From Verrucomicrobia bacterium UBA1727 (lineage in GTDB: Bacteria > Verrucomicrobiota > Kiritimatiellia > RFP12 > UBA1067): a stretch of DNA of 47,983 nt. The notes under the pieces were generated by a model. It saw nothing but the letters and a program-made list of their open reading frames with translations, was not told the DNA's origin and did not search any database. The translations under genes were made by a program, and so were the position numbers. The stretch's first letter is position 1; every line of letters begins with the position of its first letter. The stretch spans positions 13,011 to 60,993 of the forward strand of contig DCIL01000062.1 of assembly GCA_002315875.1 (NCBI GenBank). The letters run 5' to 3'. Shown here piece after piece: positions 19,075 through 27,960 of the stretch.

Positions 19075-20754
19075 TTAAAAATCGAAAACGTTTCGATTGA
19101 AGCCGGTGGTCACGAAATTGAGGCGTTTCTGTCCGGCACCCATTACCGACGACACCAGATAGGATCTGAGGGACGAGACCGCGGCATCGGCATCGGTGAT
19201 GTCGAAGATCTCGCCGTCATCGCGCAAGGTGAGACGCACGCCGTCATTGAGATCGAGCGTCACCTCACCGTGCAGGGTCTTCCCCTTCGCGCGTTCGCGA
19301 ACGATCATGAAGGTCTCCTCGGCAACGAGCGCCGCCCTCATCGGCACACCGGGCATCGACCCAATACGGCGCGAAACATCCACGATTTCGCGCTCCGCCA
19401 GACGAAGGTTGAAGACGTGAAGTTTCGCCTCGCGAGAGCGGTCCAGCAGCAACGGGAAACTGTCCCATCCGCGCAAGGTGGCGATGAAAAGCGCCACGAC
19501 AATGCATCCCAAAAGGGAGCCGAGTCCGAACCCGAGCCAGATGGCGGAATTGCCGACGACGGACATCACGGCGACGCCGGCAATCGGCATCACCAGATAG
19601 GACGCAAAGGTCAGCGCTCCCGCAAGCATCGGCTGTTCGATGAACATGTAATAGGAATTGAAGAGTCCGGCGAGTGATTTCGCGAGAATTCCGCAGGATA
19701 CGAGGCGCACCGCCAGCACCGCATCATCGATCATGCGCGGATCGTCAATGCCGATTATCTGAACGATTGTCTCGGCAAAGAAACACGTTACCGCGATAGC
19801 GGCCATGCCCTCAAGCACTGACCAGAGAATCGCACTGCGCATCACCTTACGCACCGAAAGCGTATTCCCCTCGCCGTAATAGATGGTTACGATCGGCTGG
19901 ATGGCAGCGCCCACTCCGTCCGTAAACACCATCATTCCCCATACCGCACTCACGACACCGACAATCGAAAGCGCAGACTCGCCGAGATGAACTGCGACGA
20001 ACTTATTGAGGAACACGAAGACAAGCGTATCGCAGAGGAAAGCGGAACTGTCGCCGAAGGAAGCGCGGCAGATTGCAAACGAATCGCGTGGCGAGAACCA
20101 ACGGACCAGTCGCGCGGTGCTGGTGCGTCCCGCAAAGTGGAAACACATCACGGCGACTCCTACCGCCGATGAGATCAATGTCGCCTTCGCCACTCCGGCG
20201 GTGCCGTAACCCAATCTTACGAACAGAAAGGACAAGATCGCATTCAGCGAAATGTCGACTGCGTAGCCGGCGACGCAGAGCCGGGCATTGCCATCCGCCT
20301 GGGCGATCGCGACGAGGAACATTAGCGCCACCTCAAGGAACGCCACCGGCCAGATCCAGCCGAAATATCCGTTCGCCGCGGCGAGAATATCACCCGAGGC
20401 ACCGTAGAACGAGAGGATTGCATTTCGTCCGAAGAAGAAAGCGGCGGCAAGCGCGCCTCCGCCAATCAGCGCCGTCCACAGTCCCTGAGTGAAGATACGG
20501 TGCGCACCCTTCCGGTCACAGCGTCCCATCGAGATCGAATACAGAGTGGCAGTGCCGGACGAGACGAGTCCCCCGATGAAGCAGCCGAACGAAAGGCACG
20601 GAAGAACCAGGTTGACTCCGGCCAGCGCGGACGCGCCGAGCATGTTGCCGGAGAGAAAGACGTCGATCAGGTGCCCGAAAGTGTTCGCCAGCACGGAAAC
20701 CGTGCCGGCAAGAAGCAGGGACCGGAACTTTACAACGCCGAAGGAGCTGTTCAT
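19075..20754 (-). CDS. MATE-family transporter fused to a degenerate RsbW-like (HATPase) domain
   Basis: 559 residues. Residues 1 to about 430 form a 12-helix MATE exporter (NTFGHLIDVFLSGNMLGASALAGVN at the start, and internally repeated halves). The remaining 130 residues resemble the anti-sigma histidine-kinase fold: AALVAEETFMIVRERA in the N-box position, LRDDGEIFDITD as G1, and an ending NFVTTGFNRNVFDF like RsbW C-termini. The N-box Asn and the glycine-rich G2 loop are not conserved, so the tail may not bind ATP. The ATG lies 2 nt after the stop of a canonical RsbW-like gene, itself 3 nt after a STAS gene. This context suggests that the transporter is controlled by, or reports to, a partner switch. 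The substrate cannot be inferred. Confidence 0.85.
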   Translation of the reverse strand: MNSSFGVVKFRSLLLAGTVSVLANTFGHLIDVFLSGNMLGASALAGVNLVLPCLSFGCFIGGLVSSGTATLYSISMGRCDRKGAHRIFTQGLWTALIGGGALAAAFFFGRNAILSFYGASGDILAAANGYFGWIWPVAFLEVALMFLVAIAQADGNARLCVAGYAVDISLNAILSFLFVRLGYGTAGVAKATLISSAVGVAVMCFHFAGRTSTARLVRWFSPRDSFAICRASFGDSSAFLCDTLVFVFLNKFVAVHLGESALSIVGVVSAVWGMMVFTDGVGAAIQPIVTIYYGEGNTLSVRKVMRSAILWSVLEGMAAIAVTCFFAETIVQIIGIDDPRMIDDAVLAVRLVSCGILAKSLAGLFNSYYMFIEQPMLAGALTFASYLVMPIAGVAVMSVVGNSAIWLGFGLGSLLGCIVVALFIATLRGWDSFPLLLDRSREAKLHVFNLRLAEREIVDVSRRIGSMPGVPMRAALVAEETFMIVRERAKGKTLHGEVTLDLNDGVRLTLRDDGEIFDITDADAAVSSLRSYLVSSVMGAGQKRLNFVTTGFNRNVFDF

Positions 20755-20756
20755 CG

Positions 20757-21122
20757 TCAGATTACGATCGTCAGCACGTTTTCGCTGCCGCGGCGTTCGT
20801 ATCCGATCGACTTGGACATCTTCCTGACCATGAACAAACCGAGCCCGCCGATCTCGCGCTCCTCAAGCGAAGCCGCGACATCGGGAGTGGCCACGCCCAT
20901 TGGATCGAAGGCGACTCCGCGATCGGTATATACCATCGTCAGTTTCCCATCCCCCGAAACGATCTCGACATCGAAGTCGGCGGACCCGGAACAGCGGACG
21001 ATATTGGACACGATCTCGTCGGTTATGATCTGGGGCTTCGGATCCTCACAGACGGAGGCCAACAGCGCCTGGCATGCCGCAAGCCCCTCGGTCGTGCACG
21101 GAAATGTCTGCTTGACCTTCAC
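20757..21122 (-). CDS. RsbW/SpoIIAB-like anti-sigma serine kinase
   Basis: 121 residues, a free-standing HATPase_c_2 domain. The N-box TDEIVSNIVRCSG (Glu36, Asn40), the G1 motif TDRGVAFDP and the G2 motif IGGLGLFMVRKM are all intact, so ATP binding and kinase activity are expected. In known systems this kinase phosphorylates its STAS antagonist and holds a sigma factor or other target when the antagonist is phosphorylated. It starts at a GTG (21120-21122), 3 nt after the STAS stop, and ends 2 nt before the MATE fusion. No sigma factor or PP2C phosphatase lies in the window. Confidence 0.9.
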   Translation of the reverse strand: MKVKQTFPCTTEGLAACQALLASVCEDPKPQIITDEIVSNIVRCSGSADFDVEIVSGDGKLTMVYTDRGVAFDPMGVATPDVAASLEEREIGGLGLFMVRKMSKSIGYERRGSENVLTIVI

Positions 21123-21125
21123 GGA

Positions 21126-21413
21126 TCAGGCAAAAGTGAAGATGTCGGAGAAGCCGGTGATGTCAAAGACCTCCTTCACCGATGCGCAGGCATTGGCGAT
21201 GACCATCTTCTTGCCCGCCATCTTCTTCTGCGAAGCGAGCAGGACACGCAGTCCGGCGGACGAGATGTAGTCGATCGAAGCGAGGTCGAAGACGAGTTCT
21301 TCGACTCCGTCAAGAACCACCGCCGTCTCGAGTTCCGGCGCGGTGATCGTGTCAATGCGACCGATCGGAGCGAGCGTAAGTTTTGTGCCTTCCTTGTTGA
21401 TCTTGATTTCCAT
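21126..21413 (-). CDS. STAS-domain anti-sigma factor antagonist
   Basis: 95 residues, one STAS domain (SpoIIAA/RsbV type). IDYISSAGLRVLL contains the phosphorylatable serine, Ser52 by alignment with SpoIIAA and next to Ser51; LVFDLASIDYIS is the usual strand before it. In known partner switches the unphosphorylated form releases the target from the RsbW-like kinase. The ATG at 21411-21413 has AAGGAG upstream and its own promoter at 21444-21452. It is the first gene of a unit that continues through the RsbW-like protein, MATE fusion, GH53, alr, mutM, alpha-2-macroglobulin and pbpC. Confidence 0.92.
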   Translation of the reverse strand: MEIKINKEGTKLTLAPIGRIDTITAPELETAVVLDGVEELVFDLASIDYISSAGLRVLLASQKKMAGKKMVIANACASVKEVFDITGFSDIFTFA

Positions 21414-21443
21414 GAGCTTCTCCTTAAAGAAATTATCGTTCGT

Positions 21444-21452
21444 ATTATACCA
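21444..21452 (-). promoter_or_regulatory. Extended -10 promoter of the STAS-...-pbpC unit
   Basis: Minus-strand TGGTATAAT: TATAAT at 21444-21449 with the TGG extension at 21450-21452, preceded by A. No convincing -35 lies 17-18 bp upstream, where the end of the BNR gene is. The 5' leader would be about 25 nt and includes the AAGGAG site, unlike the leaderless promoters elsewhere in the window. Confidence 0.7.
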
Positions 21453-21458
21453 TAATCT

Positions 21459-23681
21459 TCACGGCAGTTCGCAGGTCATGATACCGTTGCCGCCGGTGCC
21501 GACCCAAAGACGCTTCGGATTGTGCGGATCGAGCGAGATGAAACTGCCGAGACCCTGATTGACGAATCCGGAACCGAAAAGCGTCTTCCAGGTCTTGCCG
21601 TCGTCCTTCGAGAAGATGACCGCACCATGATCGCCGCAGCTGTCACGCCAGCCCGGAAGCTGGGAGATCGCGTAAAGCGTGCCATCGGGACCGATCATCG
21701 TGCCGACACCGCGGAAGCACTTGACCACGCGCTCCCACTTCGCTCCTCCGTCCCGCGAATACCAGATGCCCTGCGGACCGCACCCGTGCGAGGTGCCGGC
21801 GAGAATGCGCTGTCCGCGAACCCACAACGACCCGACCTTGCCGATCTTGAGATTCTCAGGCGTGACCCGCTTCCAGGTCGCACCGAAATCGTCGGTGCGG
21901 AAGATCGCCGCGTTGTCCTTGCCTTCACCGTGAGTGCCGATGTAGACGGATGTGCCGTCCGAAGCAAGCGCGAACACGCTCTTCGCATGCGGCAGATCGC
22001 CTTCACCATGAAACTTCCACGTCTCACCCATGTCGAACGAGAACTGCAGGCCATGATTCCTGGCGAGCGAAACAAAGACCTTCTTGCCGTCCGCCGTCTT
22101 GACGAGCTGGAGGCAATCGGAATCGCCGGGCTCCTTCCATCCGTTATCCTCCTTGCCGACCCGCTGCCAGTGTTCGCCCGCGTCCACGGTCTTCAGAAAG
22201 ATGGACCTGGACGGACTCCAATTGCCGAAGGTGCCGTAGAAGACATCCTTCTCGTCCGGATCCGGAACGAGCGAGAAATTACAGTTGGTGTATTTTTGCG
22301 GAATACCGTTCATGCACCGGACAACCGAGCGGCCGTTATCATCGCTGCGGAAAACGCTCACGTCCATGAAGCCGAAGAAGACGCGGTCCTTCACGAACGG
22401 ATCGACGGTCACATGACGCGCACAGATGACGGAAAGCCCCGAGGTATTCTCCTTGCCGTCGTCCCGCGCCTCGGAGTACCGCTGACTCCAGGTCTTGCCT
22501 CCGTCTTCGGTGCGGAAGATCGTGCCGGAAGTTCCGAACACGAAGCACTTCGGATCGCGCATCGAAAGCGACATCGAGCCGACGCCGCGTCCCCACGGAC
22601 ACCAATCGCCCTTCTCGACATGCGGCTTGTACTGGCAGTTGAAGATCTCGTGCCAGGTCTTGCCGCCGTCGGCGGACTTAAACAATCCCGTAGCCAGGAA
22701 GCTGCCGCCGGACGCCCAGAGGAGATCGGGATTGGCTGGATTGATGGCGATACCGCCGTCTTCGGTGTAGCGCCAGTGATACTTGCCCGCGTCGCGCGAA
22801 TACTTCTCGGGAAGCGGCGAAAGCTCACGCCAGGTGCGGCCGTTGTCATCCGACCGGCAGAACCCCGCGCGCTTGGGGCGGCCGTCCCACTTGCTCGGCG
22901 GTTCGCGGAATCCGGCATAGACGATATCGGGATTCGACACGCTGCGGGCGAGCTTACGCGCCGGGAAATTGGGGAAACCCTCGGACGAGCGCGTCCAATG
23001 AACGCCACCGTCCTCCGAGCGGTAGACACCGTTGGTGGTCGTGGCGAGCATCGAATTCGGATTGCGCGGATCGACCGAAAAGCCGGCCATCATCGAACGC
23101 ATGCGAAGGATCTCCTCGCCGTCCGCAACGATCATCTTCCAGCTCTCGCCGCAGTCCGTCGACCTGTAGACGGCACCGAACTTCGTGCGGCAAAGATTGC
23201 AACTCGACGGATCGCCTCGGGCACCGAGCACTGCGAGGATGATATTGGGATCCGACTCGCTCCAATCGATCGCGGCGATCGGCGCGGAATGCCCGTAGAT
23301 ATCGCCCTCGGGAAATCCCTTGTCAAGGAGTCGCCAGTGTTTGCCGAGATCGTTCGACTTGTAGAGTCCGCAATTCGTGCCGAGAATGAGCACGTTCGGA
23401 TCCTTCGGATGTTCCTTGATGCACTGCACGTAATACGCCGAACCGAGTCCGTCGTTGCGGATCTCATAGCTGCGACCGCCATTCTCGGAGAAGTAGAATC
23501 CGCCCACATCGCAGCCGACGAAGAGACGGTCCTTCACGTGGCGACTCTCGAGTTCGCTCACGAGCCAGCCACCGCCGCCCGCTCCGCAATTTCTCCACTT
23601 CACCTCGACATTCTCCATCTTGGGAATGTCGGACACGAACGTCGCAGCTGCAACGAACAACGATAGACCAATCACGCTCAT
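21459..23681 (-). CDS. Secreted BNR-repeat beta-propeller protein (VPS10/GH74-like)
   Basis: 740 residues. A short hydrophobic leader (MSVIGLSLFVAAATF) is followed by a repeat-rich chain with about thirteen Asp-box motifs (S/T-x-D-x-G-x-T-W type, e.g. SEDGGVHW, SDDNGRTW, SADGGKTW, TEDGGKTW, SKDDGKTW) spread over the whole length. This spacing predicts two stacked seven-bladed propellers, as in GH74 xyloglucanases and sortilin-type proteins. The family includes hydrolases and non-catalytic binding proteins, and I cannot assign catalytic acids. AAGGA precedes the ATG. It lies 34 nt after the large GH2-like gene and is the last gene of that unit, so a role in glycan handling is likely but inferred. 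Confidence 0.8.
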   Translation of the reverse strand: MSVIGLSLFVAAATFVSDIPKMENVEVKWRNCGAGGGGWLVSELESRHVKDRLFVGCDVGGFYFSENGGRSYEIRNDGLGSAYYVQCIKEHPKDPNVLILGTNCGLYKSNDLGKHWRLLDKGFPEGDIYGHSAPIAAIDWSESDPNIILAVLGARGDPSSCNLCRTKFGAVYRSTDCGESWKMIVADGEEILRMRSMMAGFSVDPRNPNSMLATTTNGVYRSEDGGVHWTRSSEGFPNFPARKLARSVSNPDIVYAGFREPPSKWDGRPKRAGFCRSDDNGRTWRELSPLPEKYSRDAGKYHWRYTEDGGIAINPANPDLLWASGGSFLATGLFKSADGGKTWHEIFNCQYKPHVEKGDWCPWGRGVGSMSLSMRDPKCFVFGTSGTIFRTEDGGKTWSQRYSEARDDGKENTSGLSVICARHVTVDPFVKDRVFFGFMDVSVFRSDDNGRSVVRCMNGIPQKYTNCNFSLVPDPDEKDVFYGTFGNWSPSRSIFLKTVDAGEHWQRVGKEDNGWKEPGDSDCLQLVKTADGKKVFVSLARNHGLQFSFDMGETWKFHGEGDLPHAKSVFALASDGTSVYIGTHGEGKDNAAIFRTDDFGATWKRVTPENLKIGKVGSLWVRGQRILAGTSHGCGPQGIWYSRDGGAKWERVVKCFRGVGTMIGPDGTLYAISQLPGWRDSCGDHGAVIFSKDDGKTWKTLFGSGFVNQGLGSFISLDPHNPKRLWVGTGGNGIMTCELP

Positions 23682-23715
23682 TTTTTATTTTCCTTTTACT
23701 CTTACCTGACATTCT

Positions 23716-26700
23716 TCACCAGCGCCAATAACGATAGGGATCGTCATCGGAGAACTGATTGTCGGAATAGAAGACGGCCCTGGGATTGAACTTCACGCCG
23801 AGATTATTCAGGAGAAGTCCGAACATCGAATTCGCGCGGCGGCGGCTGACACGCAGGTACGGACGGCGTTCGGAGTCGATCTTCCACGGCGGCAACTGCC
23901 AGAAGACGACCTTGCCCTTGCCGTATTTGACCACGCGGAAGACCTCGTTGCCGTCCTCGGTCGGCTCGGTGAACGCGGCGAAATCAACGCGGCCGTGAAG
24001 GTAGAAATCTGCCGCGGAAAGTCCGTTCAATTCCTCCGGGGGCTTGGCGATGATCGGATTCACCCAGGCGTTGGTCACGTTCTCGCATTTGAGCGGCACG
24101 GGACTCCACGCCTTGACTTCCTCGGCGGAAAATCCGAGGAGAATCGCGGTCATGCCGGTCTCGACATTGGCCTTGAAGTCCTTCGGCATCTTCGCTCCGC
24201 TGGAAGCGATGAGGGTCAGATATGGCGGCTTGGAAGGCGGCAGGAGGCACGGATCGGAATTGAGGAACATGAAGGAATTGTGCGCGTGCCAGATGGCATC
24301 GAAGCCGAGCACCTGCGGCTGCGCGCGCCACGTCTGACCGCGCTCGCCGAGCCGCGCATAAAGACGGCGGATCATGTTGTCCGCCACCGGATCGTTGCGC
24401 GTACGGGCGGTGACATCGAGCTGACAGAAGATGATGCGTCCGTACATTGCGGCCCACTCGAGAAGCGGAGCGTATTCGAGATTGAACGCGCCGTCGAGGA
24501 GCGGACGCCACGAGCCGGCGCCGGGCTTTTCGGGAATCACGCTCGCCACATTGCCGCGGTTGCGGCAGCGCCAGGTGCGGGTGTTCTGGAAAGGCCCCCA
24601 CTCCTCGGTGAAGTAGCGCGAATCGTCCTTGCGGATGCTCGTGTTGTAAGGCGTCGTAAGCGTCGCCTCGCCGTTCCAGTCACGAAGTTCGTCCGCATCG
24701 AGCTTCGCAAACTGCTTGTCGGTCCAGCGAGAGAAGACGTTGCGAAGGCCGTATTCCTGGGTGCGGAAGCCGACGTCCGTCAGCTGGCGGTAGCTCTGCT
24801 CGAAAACCAGTACCGAACCGTGATACTCGCTGAAGCGATTGGGATTCGGCACGAGGAAGCGATCGAAAAGGTGGCGCGTGAGCGATTCGCGTCCCACAAT
24901 GAGACGGAAGCCCTTGTTGGTAGTGACGATCGAATGGAGCTCGTCAAGATCGTTGACGAGACGGTAGGCGAGTCCCAACCGATCGAGTTCCTTGCGCGTG
25001 AGACCCTTCGTATCGTAGAGGATGACATTCGCGACCGCGGCGGTTTTGATCGGCGCGTAGACCTCGAAGCCGAACTTGTCGCTGCGCTGCTCGCCATCCG
25101 AGAAAACGAAGTCCGCGGCAAGCTGATACTTGCCGGACTTGGCGGGAGCGGTGAACTCGACAGGCACGAACGCGACGTCGCCGGCCTTGACGGACACGGT
25201 GCCGGAGCGCTGGTCGGGTCCGCACTTGGCCGTCCACCTGACCTCACGGTCTTCGCGGCAGTCATTGACGATGACGAGTTTTTTGCGGAACTTCTCGTTG
25301 GCGGTGAAGTGGTGATCCTTCTCGGTGAAGACCTCGCCGCCGCCGATAAAGGCGATCTCCTCGCGGTTCAACAGGTGGAAGGCCTCGCCCCAGACCGAAC
25401 GACGGTAGTCCTTTTTCTCACCGAGGTAAGACCAGTAGTCACCGCGGGACTTGCGATTCCAGCAGGGGACGGGACCGAGTCCCTTGAGATTCTTGAAGCG
25501 GTCGGGAGAATATGTCGGATCATGGGGATTGAATCCGTTGCCGTCACGATTTCCGACAAAGTCATAGAAATCGTTCTGCGCCCACGGGAGAACGCCAGTA
25601 AGTTTCCAGCCGCGGAAGCCCTTCCAGGTCTCTTCGGTGGTCTTGCAAAGGACCTCATGATAGGTGTTCGTAAGTGCATGCATGTGGCGCTCGAGCTCGT
25701 AGTAGCCGAACGGGGAGCGCTTCCAGAGCTCCTCCTCGCGACTGGTGATGCGCTTGAGCGGTTCATCCAGCACATACGCCTTCTCGCCCACGATCGGCGC
25801 GGCATATTCGGCGGCCCAGCAGCTCTGATAGGCGCGGGCGGGAATGATGTGATGCGGCCAGCGGTAGCTGAACCAGCTCATCGTGAGCGGCATGCCGAAC
25901 TCGACGATGTAGTGGGGGACGACGCTCTTCGTGGACCACTGCTCCATCCAATCGGCGCGCTCCTGAATCGGCGCCCAGTTGAGATAGCACTCGGTGTTGT
26001 GGACGTTGGAGAGGAGTCCAGAACAGTGGTGATAGACGACGCGGGTGGGATCGAGCTTCTTCGCGATTTCCGCGGCGATTTCCGCGGCCGCTCGGCGCTT
26101 GGCATGGTCGGCATGCGCCGGCACCGGCTTCTCCACACCGTCCATGCGGCTCGGATTCTGCTCCTGGGTGTAGCCGGTGTGATTGTGATTCATCGCATAA
26201 AAGACGATAGACGGATGATTCCTCGCCCGGCGAATGAACTCGCGCGTCACCCCTTCATAGCGCGCAGCGATTTCCGGCTTGGCAAGATCGTTCTTGAATT
26301 CCTTGACGTGCGGCAACGTATAGGCGTAGAGAATGCCCGTCTCGTCGCAGGCGGACGCGATGCCTTCAAGATACGAAACCGAGCCGGCCTGACAATCGTA
26401 ATTGCCGGCGATGAACGAGTTGAAGGCGTCCGCCTTGGCCTTGCGGCAGAATTCGAGGCAGCCCTCCTTGCGGTTGAACGAGGCGCTCGCCTTGCTGCTG
26501 CCGCAGTAAAGCGACTTGAGATGGATGGGCTTGCCGTTCAAGAGCCAGTCGCGACCAACCTGGCGAATCTCGCGGAAGCCGAACCTGAACGGCAGCGAGG
26601 TGTCGCCGTCAGCGGTGATCGTGCAGGAGTACATGTTCTGAGGAGCGTGGATATCCCAGAGCTTCGCGTCCTTCCAAGGTGCGGTGAACCGGACCGTGCC

Positions 26701-27942
26701 AAGGGCATCCACAGTCGCCGCGCCGCCCTCAAAGGTCTTCTCGAAGCCGAGTCCCTTGACGGTGGCGGACAGCTTGCCAACGCTCTTCACGCCGTTTCTA
26801 AGTGCCACGCAGAAGGTGATTTCGCCCTTCTCGACGCTTGTCTCGACATACGCCTCGTCGATGATCGGCGTCTTGGGCGTGAGGTCGAGAAAGAGATCGC
26901 CGGTAATGCCGCGGCACGCCGCCAACGCCTGCTTCTTCGCACGGGCGGTATTCTGCTCACCGGCGAAGAGCGCGCCGAGCGTCCAGTTGATCATGAGCGC
27001 CGAGACGTAGACATCAATCGTATGCTCCTTGCCTGCGGTCACGAAGGGTGTGAGATCAACCTCGCCACCAGGAAACATCGCCTCGCCGGCCTTCTTGCCG
27101 TCCACATAGACCGTCGCGGCATTGTTGACGAGATCGAACCAAAGCGAAACGCGCTTGTCCTTCGCCTCGGCAGGAATCTGGAAGCGGCGGCGATACCAGC
27201 AGTGGTCGATGATCTTCGGAATCTTCTCGCCGTGATCGAGCATCCAGGGCGAGAAAATGAAGTTCTGATTGGCATGATTCCAGGGGGCGGCGTCCCACCA
27301 GAGCGCAGGAATCTTGCCCCAGCCCCACCGATCTTTGTCACCGGGAACGATCCCTACCTTATCATCATCGAAGATGGGACGCGCCGCCCAGAGTCCATTC
27401 AGGGAATAGCGGACGCGGCTCGCGCTTTGGGACTTCCAAGCGCCGTTGAGCGACCAGACATCGGCATCGCATCCCGAAGGAAGCGGTGCATTGCCCTTCT
27501 CCAGCATGCGCCCGCGGGTGCGGACGATCTTGATGTTCCGAAAGCCACAAGTGCCCTTCGTGCCCCAATTGCACAGCGCGAGACGTCCCTCAGTCGCGCC
27601 AAACGGTACGGACCACTTGAGCTCGATCGGATGCCACGCACGAGAACCTTCCAAGACGGCATGCGCACGCGGCCAGCCGCCGGTCTGCTTGCCCTTCGCG
27701 TCATGGAAGGTGATCTGTACCCGCGCGTTCTCGTGGGGCTTGGAACCCTTGACGATGTCCGTCGCCCACATCTCGCCGGTTAGCAGAAGCTCGCCATCGG
27801 CATCCTGAAGCGGAAGTTTGAAACTCTTATCGCTCCACTTCGCCGCGCTCGTCCACGCGACGTTATCAAGAAGAACCTTCTCAGCGCCAGAACAGAAGGA
27901 GGCGACACACGCGGCCACAGCCGCAAGAATGAGATTTTTCAT
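23716..27942 (-). CDS. Large secreted GH2-like protein lacking the usual acid/base glutamate
   Basis: 1408 residues with a signal peptide (to about FCSGA, 19). Domains in order: a jelly-roll or CBM-like region (about 20-145), a GH2 sugar-binding sandwich (about 175-350, WYRRRFQIPAEAKDKRVSLWFD, TVYVDGKKAGE), an Ig-like domain (about 355-460), a TIM barrel (about 465-800), and a C-terminal half of Ig-like and amidotransferase-like domains (about 960-1120, ILYDTKGLTRKELDRLGLAY) plus a further domain to the end. The barrel keeps a Glu at the nucleophile position (HYIVEFGMP, about 681), but the usual Asn-Glu is FYAMNHNHTG (about 585). Substrate unknown. The ATG has AGGA upstream and lies 18 nt after the GH2-M14 stop. 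Confidence 0.8.
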   Translation of the reverse strand: MKNLILAAVAACVASFCSGAEKVLLDNVAWTSAAKWSDKSFKLPLQDADGELLLTGEMWATDIVKGSKPHENARVQITFHDAKGKQTGGWPRAHAVLEGSRAWHPIELKWSVPFGATEGRLALCNWGTKGTCGFRNIKIVRTRGRMLEKGNAPLPSGCDADVWSLNGAWKSQSASRVRYSLNGLWAARPIFDDDKVGIVPGDKDRWGWGKIPALWWDAAPWNHANQNFIFSPWMLDHGEKIPKIIDHCWYRRRFQIPAEAKDKRVSLWFDLVNNAATVYVDGKKAGEAMFPGGEVDLTPFVTAGKEHTIDVYVSALMINWTLGALFAGEQNTARAKKQALAACRGITGDLFLDLTPKTPIIDEAYVETSVEKGEITFCVALRNGVKSVGKLSATVKGLGFEKTFEGGAATVDALGTVRFTAPWKDAKLWDIHAPQNMYSCTITADGDTSLPFRFGFREIRQVGRDWLLNGKPIHLKSLYCGSSKASASFNRKEGCLEFCRKAKADAFNSFIAGNYDCQAGSVSYLEGIASACDETGILYAYTLPHVKEFKNDLAKPEIAARYEGVTREFIRRARNHPSIVFYAMNHNHTGYTQEQNPSRMDGVEKPVPAHADHAKRRAAAEIAAEIAKKLDPTRVVYHHCSGLLSNVHNTECYLNWAPIQERADWMEQWSTKSVVPHYIVEFGMPLTMSWFSYRWPHHIIPARAYQSCWAAEYAAPIVGEKAYVLDEPLKRITSREEELWKRSPFGYYELERHMHALTNTYHEVLCKTTEETWKGFRGWKLTGVLPWAQNDFYDFVGNRDGNGFNPHDPTYSPDRFKNLKGLGPVPCWNRKSRGDYWSYLGEKKDYRRSVWGEAFHLLNREEIAFIGGGEVFTEKDHHFTANEKFRKKLVIVNDCREDREVRWTAKCGPDQRSGTVSVKAGDVAFVPVEFTAPAKSGKYQLAADFVFSDGEQRSDKFGFEVYAPIKTAAVANVILYDTKGLTRKELDRLGLAYRLVNDLDELHSIVTTNKGFRLIVGRESLTRHLFDRFLVPNPNRFSEYHGSVLVFEQSYRQLTDVGFRTQEYGLRNVFSRWTDKQFAKLDADELRDWNGEATLTTPYNTSIRKDDSRYFTEEWGPFQNTRTWRCRNRGNVASVIPEKPGAGSWRPLLDGAFNLEYAPLLEWAAMYGRIIFCQLDVTARTRNDPVADNMIRRLYARLGERGQTWRAQPQVLGFDAIWHAHNSFMFLNSDPCLLPPSKPPYLTLIASSGAKMPKDFKANVETGMTAILLGFSAEEVKAWSPVPLKCENVTNAWVNPIIAKPPEELNGLSAADFYLHGRVDFAAFTEPTEDGNEVFRVVKYGKGKVVFWQLPPWKIDSERRPYLRVSRRRANSMFGLLLNNLGVKFNPRAVFYSDNQFSDDDPYRYWRW

Positions 27943-27960
27943 ACCGCGTATCCTACCAAA

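Noticed and set aside
21522..23666. 714-codon open frame antisense to the BNR gene
   Set aside because: Regular Arg/Glu/Asp repeats mirror the Asp-box repeats of the real gene; no independent evidence of coding.
23995..27783. 1262-codon open frame antisense to the large GH2-like gene
   Set aside because: Its composition is Arg/Asp/Gly-rich with no motif, signal or ribosome site, and the opposite strand encodes recognisable GH2 domains. GC-rich codon bias opens such frames.
27943..27958. TGGTAGGAT before the large GH2-like gene as a leaderless promoter
   Set aside because: The match to the -10 is poor, and the AGGA inside it serves better as the ribosome site within the unit.
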